Assembly: GCA_030151225.1 (NCBI GenBank)
Contig: JASLEG010000075.1
Span: 1 to 11,900, forward strand
Reading direction: 5' to 3'
Source of the DNA: Burkholderia sp.
GTDB lineage: Bacteria > Pseudomonadota > Gammaproteobacteria > Burkholderiales > Burkholderiaceae
Length of the DNA: 11,900 bases
Part shown: positions 7,530-11,900 of the stretch, piece after piece
Layout: each line of letters starts with the position of its first letter
Position numbering within the stretch: the stretch's first letter is position 1
The notes under the pieces: generated by a model
Database searches by the model: none
Seen by the model: the letters and a program-made list of their open reading frames with translations, nothing else
What the model was told of the DNA's origin: nothing
Translations under genes and position numbers: made by a program

Positions 7530-7554
7530 AAGTTTTTTGTGATCATAAAACGCA
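7530..7554 (+). promoter_or_regulatory. Putative operator copy 2 (25-base element)
   Basis: Same orientation as copy 1, with its start exactly 150 bases further on. It contains a near-perfect dyad TTTTGTGATCATAAAA (7535-7550, 7 of 8 pairs complementary), as expected for a dimeric winged-helix regulator. It overlaps the tentative lactonase -10 box and ends 45 bases before the lactonase ATG. Confidence 0.55.
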
Positions 7555-7599
7555 TATTGAGGCGATGCAAGACACTTGCGACATCCGAGGAGAAACCCG

Positions 7600-8685
7600 A
7601 TGTACCCCGACAGCACCTTCGCCTACGTGGGCTGCCGCACCACACGCGAGCGCAATGCGCGCGGCACCGGAATCGGCATCCATGCGATCGACCCGGCCAC
7701 GCAGGCCTGGCGCCACGTCGGCACGCATCCGACGCTCGACAATCCGTCGTTTCTGGCACTGAACGCGCAGCAGACGATGCTGTACGCGGTGCATGGCGAT
7801 GGCGGCGATGTCAGCGCGTATCGGATCGACCCGGCCTCGGGGCGGCTGACCGATCTCGGCGCGCGCGCCTGCGGGGGGCGCAATCCCGTGCACCTCGCGC
7901 CGAGCCGCGACGGGCGCTGGCTGGCGGTGGCGAACTACGCGAGCGGCTCGGTGGTGCGCCTGCCGGTGGGCGCGGACGGCGCGCTCGGCGAGGCGTGGCG
8001 CGTGGTGCCGATGCCGGGCGAGCCGGGCCCGCATCCGCGCGAGCAGGGCGCCTCGCATCCGCATCAGATCGCACGCTACGTCACGCGCGCGGCGGATTCG
8101 GACTGGCACATCGTGCCGGACAAGGGCCTCGACACGGTGTTCGCCGTGCGCTGGCGCGGCGATGGGGAAGGCGATGCCGAGATCGTCGCGCATCGCTGGC
8201 GCGCCGGGTCGGGGCCCCGACATGCGGTGTGGCATCCGCTGCTGCCGCTCGTGTACGTGGCCAACGAGCTCGATTCGACGATGACCGTCTGGCGTTTCGA
8301 GGTCGCCACGGGGCAGATGGCGGCACTCGACACGATCGGCTCGGTGCCGGGCGCGCACGCCGGCGGCAACACCGCGGCCGGCATCGTGATCGCGCCCGAT
8401 GCGCGGGCGCTCTACATGACGAATCGCGGCCACGATTCGGTGGCCACGATCGCGCTCGATGCCGCGAGCGGCTTGCCGCGCGCGGTGAGCTGGACGCCGA
8501 CGGGCGGCGAATTTCCGCGCTTTCTCTGCCTCGGCCCCGATGGCCGGCGGCTGTTCGTGGCGAACGAGCGCAGCGATTCGATCGTCGAGTTTCTCCGCGA
8601 GCCCGACGGCGCGGGGCTGGTGCGCAGCGGGCAGACGATCGCGACCGGCAGCCCCGTCTGCGTGGTGTTCAGGACGGTGGCGTGA
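7600..8685 (+). CDS. Lactonase, YbhE/6-phosphogluconolactonase-type beta-propeller
   Basis: A 361-residue cytosolic seven-bladed beta-propeller predicted to hydrolyse a sugar or organic-acid lactone. Family signatures are AYVGCRTT at the N-terminus, NPSFLAL (about 48-54), NPVHLAPSRDGRWLAVANYASGSV (about 95-118), SHPHQI (about 152-157), GPRHAVWHPLLPLVYVANE (about 205-223), MTNRGHDSVA (about 273-282) and EFPRFLCLGPDGRRLFVANERSDSI (about 304-328). No signal peptide is seen. A strong AGGAGA lies 7 bases before the ATG. It is divergent from the carrier operon and shares its control region, so it most likely opens a lactone formed in, or entering, the same pathway. The family covers 6-phosphogluconolactonase and carboxymuconate-type lactonases. 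With no glucose-6-phosphate pathway gene nearby, I would not name it pgl. The gene ends 6 bases from the convergent LysR remnant. Confidence 0.92.
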   Translation: MYPDSTFAYVGCRTTRERNARGTGIGIHAIDPATQAWRHVGTHPTLDNPSFLALNAQQTMLYAVHGDGGDVSAYRIDPASGRLTDLGARACGGRNPVHLAPSRDGRWLAVANYASGSVVRLPVGADGALGEAWRVVPMPGEPGPHPREQGASHPHQIARYVTRAADSDWHIVPDKGLDTVFAVRWRGDGEGDAEIVAHRWRAGSGPRHAVWHPLLPLVYVANELDSTMTVWRFEVATGQMAALDTIGSVPGAHAGGNTAAGIVIAPDARALYMTNRGHDSVATIALDAASGLPRAVSWTPTGGEFPRFLCLGPDGRRLFVANERSDSIVEFLREPDGAGLVRSGQTIATGSPVCVVFRTVA

Positions 8686-8691
8686 ACGCCG

Positions 8692-9366
8692 TCATTTCGC
8701 AGGACGAAGCGGTTTGCGTGCCGGCTTCTCGGCACCGGCCCTCTCCGCGATCGGCGCGCTGGTGCGCAGGATGTCGGGCAGCACCGGGAAGTTCGTGACC
8801 GACACCGTCACGCGCCGGCTTCGGCCGAGTTGCGCGAGCGCCTCGTCGGTCACGCCGCTGAGGCAGCCGCCCGCGTAGGACATGAGCGCGTGATCGAGCG
8901 CGCAGAACGCGTCGAGCGTGAGCGCGCCACGCCGCGCGGCGCGGTGCGCGGCGCGCAGCAGGCACACCTGGCGCTCCTCGTAGAGCGTGCGCGCATGCAG
9001 CTCGGGCGGTGTCATCTCGGGCGTGACGATCGCGGGATCGACCTCGCCGCGCTGCAGGCGCGCGGCCAGATCGTCCTGGCGCACCGGCAGCAGCGGCACG
9101 ATCACGGCCCGCGGCGCGTAATCGGTCGCGGCGATCGCGACGGTCAGCTCGGCTGCGAGCGGATCGAACGAGGGCGGGCGCAGCATCGTGTCGATGTCGG
9201 CCAGCACGCGCTTGACGGGCGCCTGCAGCTCGAGCGCGCGCGCGGTCGGCACCAGCCCGCGCTGGGTGCGCACGAACAGGGGATCGCCGAAGCCGTCGCG
9301 CAGCCGCGCCAGCATCGCGCTGACGGCCGGCTGCGTGAGCGATAGCCGCTGCGCCGCGCGCGTCAC
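8692..9366 (-). pseudogene. Degenerate LysR-family regulator
   Basis: A 224-codon reading frame with clear LysR helix-turn-helix sequence (TRAAQRLSLTQPAVSAMLARLRDGFGDPLFVRTQRGLVPT) and part of the effector domain. Family members have ~300 residues. Three parts look missing. The frame upstream of GTG 9366 still encodes DECN, then KL, but has no ATG or normal first helix before a stop at 9418-9420. In the effector domain, IVPLL runs straight into PVRQDD (near 9090), omitting the ~15 residues that usually form the first helix/strand of regulatory subdomain I. After PDILRTS the sequence turns into a Lys/Pro/Ala-rich tail and stops, some 70-80 residues early. The missing blocks are judged against the general LysR pattern from memory. 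It most likely once controlled the divergent SRPBCC-like gene. Confidence 0.75.
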
Positions 9367-9434
9367 GTTGCATTCGTCGAGCTTGATTTCTGAACGACGC
9401 CGATCATGACGCTCACTTCACAACGAGAGAAATC

Positions 9435-9785
9435 ATGACGATGCAGATGCATGCGATTGCCTGGCCCGAGGGCTATCTGCCGGGCACCACCGAGAATTTC
9501 GTGTCCAACGAGGCGATCGTGGCCGGCGTGCGTTTCCGGTTCCGTACCGTCGGCTTTCCGGTGGAGGCCGAGGTGACCGAATGCGTGGCGCCCGCGGCCC
9601 GGCTTGACGTGCATCACGCGTGGCCGGTCGAGGATCTCGACGGCGACCGGGTGCGGATCCTGACCCAGGAAACACAGAAGGGCCGGCCCGCCGTTGAGTT
9701 GGCGGCGGCCCGGCCCGATCCGATGCTGAACGGCCATCAGGCCTGGCTCGACGGCCTGATCGGCGCGGCGCGCGCGGGCGGCTGA
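9435..9785 (+). CDS. SRPBCC-like protein, internally shortened, possibly decaying
   Basis: A 116-residue reading frame with GAGAGA before its ATG. Fragments fit the SRPBCC (START/Bet v1-like, polyketide-cyclase/AHSA1) fold: NEAIVAGV as first strand, RFRFRTVGFPVEAEVTECVAPAA in the middle, DRVRILTQETQKGRPAVE late, and a C-terminal helix MLNGHQAWLDGLIGAA. Normal members have ~140-160 residues. Here the first strand is joined directly to RFRFRT (around residue 32) without the usual helical W-x4-W and D-x-R-x-P-x-W section. CVAPAA is joined to RLDVHHAW (around residue 56) without the intervening strand turn. Both apparent losses keep the frame. Without the cavity-forming section a working ligand pocket is doubtful. 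It is divergent from the broken LysR gene, a common regulator/target pairing. Confidence 0.6.
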   Translation: MTMQMHAIAWPEGYLPGTTENFVSNEAIVAGVRFRFRTVGFPVEAEVTECVAPAARLDVHHAWPVEDLDGDRVRILTQETQKGRPAVELAAARPDPMLNGHQAWLDGLIGAARAGG

Positions 9786-9786
9786 C

Positions 9787-9816
9787 CGGGCGCGGGATCG
9801 GGCGCGGGATCGGGCG
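9787..9816. repeat. Short tandem repeat, 12-base unit, 2.5 copies
   Basis: CGGGCGCGGGAT occurs at 9787-9798 and again at 9799-9810, followed by a half unit at 9811-9816. It fills the 37-base gap between the SRPBCC-like stop and the convergent carrier stop. It is probably a slippage product. It is not self-complementary enough for a convincing terminator. Confidence 0.7.
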
Positions 9817-9822
9817 GCGGCG

Positions 9823-11259
9823 TCAGTGCGCGGCGTGTTCGCGCGCCGCGTCGTCGTCGATGTCGTGCAGGGTCGGCTCGAAGCGCACGGCGAGCAGGAA
9901 CGCGATCGGCAGCAGCGCCGACAGCGACACGATCCAGAACATGCCGGTGTCGAAGCGCGCCTTCAGGATCGGCAGCACGAACAGCGCGAGCGCGCTGCCG
10001 GCGCCGGCCAGCGCCCGGCCGAAGCCGATCCCGGTGCCGCGAATCGCGGTGGGATACGACAGCGCGGGGTAGATCATCATCTGCGCGCCGGGGCCGAAGC
10101 CTTCCGCGAACAGCCAGGCGCCGAGCATCGCCAGCGCGAGGCCGATGCCGAGCGCCGTCTGCGGATGGCCGAGCAGCGCGAGCGCCACCAGCGACACGAA
10201 CTGCAGCGCGAAACCCGCGATCGCGACCTGCCGCGACGGCCGGCGATACGCGAGGCGCATGCCGAGCAAGCCGCCCGTCATCGCGAACAGCAGGTTCAGC
10301 GCGAGCGAGGCGGAGATCGTCTCGAACACGCCGGCGCCGAGGAACTGCGACAGGATCGACGGCAGGAAGAACGCGATCGCCGTGTATTCGAACGGAATGC
10401 ACAGGTTCATCGCGCTGGCCACCAGCGTGCGCGCGAGATAGGGGCGGCGGAACAGTGCCAGGAAGCTGACCCTGGGCGGCGCGGCCGGTTCGGCCGCGTC
10501 GTCGGCCTTGTGCGCGCGGATCCCGTAGGACTCGCGCAGGATCCGCACGGCGTCGTCGAGCTTGCCCTGATTCGCGGCCCACAGCGGCGATTCGTTCATG
10601 AAGCGGCTGCGCACCGCGATGATCACGAGCGCCGGCACCGCGCCGAAGATCAGCGAGGCGCGCCACAGCCAGCCGGCGTGCTCGGCCGGCAGCGCGAAAT
10701 ACAGCCCGAACACGATCAGGAAGCACACGGACGACGCCGCGTACCACATCGGGCACCACGCGGCGAGTCGCGATGCCTTGTTGCCGCGCCCCTGAAATTT
10801 CGAGAATTCGGACAGGAAGGCCATCGCCACCGGCAGGTCGATGCCGACGCCGAGCCCCATCACGAAGCGCGCCGCGATCAGCACCCACACGTTCGGGGCG
10901 AGCCCGGCCGCGATCGCGGCCACCACGAAGAACAGCATGTCGGCCATGAATACGCGGTAGCGGCCGATGCGGTCGGTGAACCAGCCACCCACCAGGCTGC
11001 CGAGGATCGTGCCGATCATGATCGACGAGGTGACCAGGCCGGTCAGCGCGGGCGTGAGGCCGAATTCGCGCACCACGTCCTGGATCCCGTAGGACAGCGT
11101 GGTCAGGTCGTAGGCGTCGAGGAACACGCCGCCGAGCGCCAGCAGCACGATCACGCGTGCATGGCTGGCGCGGCTCGCGCTGGTGTTGATCAACTGCGAG
11201 ACGTCGCTCGCGGAACGGATCGGCGTCGAGGCCGACGCATCGAAATCGAGGGTGCTCAA
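9823..11259 (-). CDS. MFS transporter, sugar-porter / metabolite:H+ symporter-like
   Basis: A 478-residue inner-membrane carrier, probably 12 helices, with a ~30-residue cytosolic N-terminus. Signatures are LDAYDLTTLSYGI in helix 1, GGWFTDRIGRYRVF (about 91-104, the conserved loop 2-3 motif), RFVMGLGVGIDLPVAMAFLSEF in helix 4, NESPLWAANQGK after helix 6 (a variant of the PESPRWL sugar-porter motif) and RGTGIGFGRALAGAGSALALF late in the C-terminal half. I prefer a TTG start at 11259 because GGAG lies 6 bases upstream. GTG at 11271 (four residues longer) is the alternative. A longer form from ATG 11316 would add an Arg/Pro-rich, unlikely leader. It is unrelated in sequence type to the carrier at 6044 and has no enzyme gene beside it, so the substrate is unknown. 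Confidence 0.88.
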   Translation of the reverse strand: MSTLDFDASASTPIRSASDVSQLINTSASRASHARVIVLLALGGVFLDAYDLTTLSYGIQDVVREFGLTPALTGLVTSSIMIGTILGSLVGGWFTDRIGRYRVFMADMLFFVVAAIAAGLAPNVWVLIAARFVMGLGVGIDLPVAMAFLSEFSKFQGRGNKASRLAAWCPMWYAASSVCFLIVFGLYFALPAEHAGWLWRASLIFGAVPALVIIAVRSRFMNESPLWAANQGKLDDAVRILRESYGIRAHKADDAAEPAAPPRVSFLALFRRPYLARTLVASAMNLCIPFEYTAIAFFLPSILSQFLGAGVFETISASLALNLLFAMTGGLLGMRLAYRRPSRQVAIAGFALQFVSLVALALLGHPQTALGIGLALAMLGAWLFAEGFGPGAQMMIYPALSYPTAIRGTGIGFGRALAGAGSALALFVLPILKARFDTGMFWIVSLSALLPIAFLLAVRFEPTLHDIDDDAAREHAAH

Positions 11260-11265
11260 GGGTTT

Positions 11266-11269
11266 CTCC
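11266..11269 (-). promoter_or_regulatory. Ribosome binding site supporting a TTG start
   Basis: GGAG on the minus strand, followed by AAACCC and TTG at 11259. The spacing is ideal for TTG, and no in-frame ATG lies close by. Confidence 0.55.
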
Positions 11270-11576
11270 ACGGTTGGCCGGCGGGGGCGGCGCGGCGCTC
11301 GGGCGCGCGGGCGCACCGCGAACGACGATGCTAGGCAAGCCGCGGGTGGCCGCGAACGGCCGATTCCCGATTTGCAAATGACACGGGGCGGGAACGCGGC
11401 GCAGGCCGGCGTGGAGATGGCGGTGGCGCTGCCGATGCGGCGGCGCGGGTGGTGAAGGCGGGGTTTCCTGCGCTGCTGCTGCGGCCGGCTGGCGGCGCGC
11501 GCATATGCTTAGCGCAAATCGATCGAAGCGGAGGCGGGCGCCTGCGGACCGGCCGGCAGGCCATTGGTTCCGTACT

Positions 11577-11592
11577 CACTATATATATAGTG
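11577..11592. promoter_or_regulatory. Perfect 16-base A/T palindrome
   Basis: CACTATATATATAGTG is exactly self-complementary. With one mismatched pair the symmetry extends to 11574-11595 (AC at one end, GT at the other). An A/T run of this kind stands out sharply in this GC-rich DNA. It lies just downstream, on the minus strand, of the hairpin at 11598-11629. It could be a regulator binding site or a promoter core. No protein can be assigned. Confidence 0.45.
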
Positions 11593-11597
11593 TGTTG

Positions 11598-11629
11598 CGC
11601 GCCGCGCATCGATCGCGATGCGCGGCGCG
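11598..11629 (-). terminator. Strong GC hairpin after the YXWGXW gene
   Basis: A 14-base-pair perfect stem (11598-11611 with 11616-11629) and a 4-base loop ATCG, starting 27 bases after the gene's stop on the minus strand. Stem strength fits a transcription terminator or RNA 3'-end stabiliser. There is no T-run after it on either strand, so it is not a textbook intrinsic terminator. Confidence 0.45.
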
Positions 11630-11656
11630 GCGCGGCGAATCGGGGACGGCGATCGC

Positions 11657-11900
11657 TCAGCGCCAGCCGCCTTGCACGAACACCCAGTTCGGGCCCTGCT
11701 GGCGCCACCGTCCGGCGGCCCAGCGGCGGCCGCGACGCGGCGCGATCCAGTGGCCCGGCACCCACACGTAGTTGCCGGCGCGCCAATCCCAGTAGCCGTT
11801 GGCCCACACGTAGCCGCGCGGGCGCGGCGGGCGGCGGTCGACGCGCAACGGCGGGGGCGGGCGATTCGGTCGCGGGCCACCGGGCGGCGGGGGCGGCGGA
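11657..11900 (-). CDS. YXWGXW-repeat protein, C-terminal part (runs off window)
   Basis: The reading frame is open from the window edge to TGA at 11657-11659, about 80 residues, so the N-terminus, probably with an export signal, lies outside. The visible part begins with a proline-rich linker (mostly Pro with Gly, Arg and Asn), followed by four aromatic repeats of the YXWxxGxW kind: GYVWANGYWDW, NYVWVPGHWI, RWAAGRW and NWVFVQGGW. Proteins of this kind are small exported or envelope-associated polypeptides, common in Burkholderia, of unclear role. An internal TTG at 11848 could be misread as a start, but the proline-rich frame continues upstream without interruption, so I treat the gene as incomplete. 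Confidence 0.8.
   Translation of the reverse strand, partial: PPPPPPGGPRPNRPPPPLRVDRRPPRPRGYVWANGYWDWRAGNYVWVPGHWIAPRRGRRWAAGRWRQQGPNWVFVQGGWR

Larger units (their letters stand above)
7358..7599. promoter_or_regulatory. Divergent control region between carrier operon and lactonase gene
   Basis: A 242-base gene-free stretch, clearly more A/T-rich than its surroundings at both ends. It holds two similar 25-base elements (7380-7404 and 7530-7554) and a small dyad ATTCAT-GCG-ATGAAT at 7473-7487. Both transcription units start here. A tentative lactonase promoter is TTGCAT (7518-7523), 17 bases, then GATCAT (7541-7546), which would overlap the second element. A tentative minus-strand promoter is TTGCGT (7405-7400), 17 bases, then CTTAAA (7382-7377), which would overlap the first. 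The boxes match consensus only partly. Confidence 0.6.
11260..11656. other. Gene-free stretch between carrier and YXWGXW gene
   Basis: About 400 bases with no supported gene. It should contain the promoter of the carrier (minus strand). It holds a perfect 10-base palindrome ATTTGCAAAT (11370-11379), about 110 bases before the carrier start and a possible operator. It also holds the A/T palindrome and hairpin listed separately. The short open frames crossing it read as Arg/Ala-rich shadows. Confidence 0.6.

Noticed and set aside
7482..7599. Possible small gene or leader peptide in the divergent control region
   Set aside because: The open frame from ATG 7482 runs on as a shadow through the lactonase gene, has no ribosome site, and the region is better explained by promoters and operators.
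7600..8685. Naming the lactonase pgl
   Set aside because: The beta-propeller family covers several lactones, no glucose-phosphate genes are nearby, and the shared control region ties it to an unrelated acid-catabolism operon.
8692..9785. Mobile element or integration scar as cause of the LysR/SRPBCC decay
   Set aside because: I see no transposase remnant, terminal inverted repeats, target duplication or tRNA fragment around the damaged genes.
9787..9816. CRISPR or iteron-like array
   Set aside because: Only 2.5 copies of a 12-base GC unit with no spacers and no rep or cas gene.
9826..11334. 500-codon open frame on the + strand opposite the second carrier
   Set aside because: Gln/Arg/His/Glu-rich translation with no hydrophobic pattern or family motif. 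It exists because the minus-strand gene has strong third-position GC bias.

Overview
The DNA is very GC-rich, with densely packed genes and strong GC bias at third codon positions. The protein families (double-winged-helix GntR/FCD regulator, Ldh_2 oxidoreductase, YbhE-type lactonase, MFS carriers, YXWGXW-repeat protein) fit a betaproteobacterial chromosome or chromid, most likely Burkholderia sensu lato. This placement comes from composition and family resemblance, not from a database match.

Left edge (1-1636, + strand): the last codons of an upstream gene overlap by ATGA with a gene for an exported protein of unknown function. A class I SAM-dependent methyltransferase with an N-terminal Cys-x2-Cys / Cys-x2-Cys knuckle follows.

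Centre (1653-8685): this is the functional core, a divergently transcribed catabolic locus. On the minus strand, one probable operon runs MFS carrier -> cupin -> Ldh_2-type NAD(P)H oxidoreductase -> ABM-fold small protein -> succinate-semialdehyde-type aldehyde dehydrogenase -> GntR/FCD regulator, with gaps of 40, 49, 44, -4 and 92 bases. On the plus strand, a seven-bladed beta-propeller lactonase gene is transcribed away from the carrier. The 242-base control region between them holds two similar 25-base elements (20 of 25 identical) whose starts lie exactly 150 bases apart. Each sits close to one of the two start codons, and they are the best candidates for the regulator's operators. The logic is uptake of an organic or sugar acid, lactone opening, oxidation or reduction of a 2-hydroxy/2-oxo acid and oxidation of a semialdehyde. 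No dehydratase or aldolase is present, and the substrate cannot be read from the sequence. This is the most interesting part of the window.

Right of the core (8692-9785): two divergent decaying genes. One is a LysR regulator lacking a proper start, part of its effector domain and its C-terminus. The other is a short SRPBCC-like protein that appears to have lost internal blocks in frame.

Right edge (9787-11900): a second, unrelated MFS carrier on the minus strand, probably starting with TTG. Then comes a ~400-base gene-free stretch with a 16-base perfect palindrome and a 14-bp-stem hairpin, and finally the C-terminal part of a YXWGXW-repeat protein that runs off the window. I see no CRISPR array, tRNA, rRNA, insertion sequence, integrase or phage gene.
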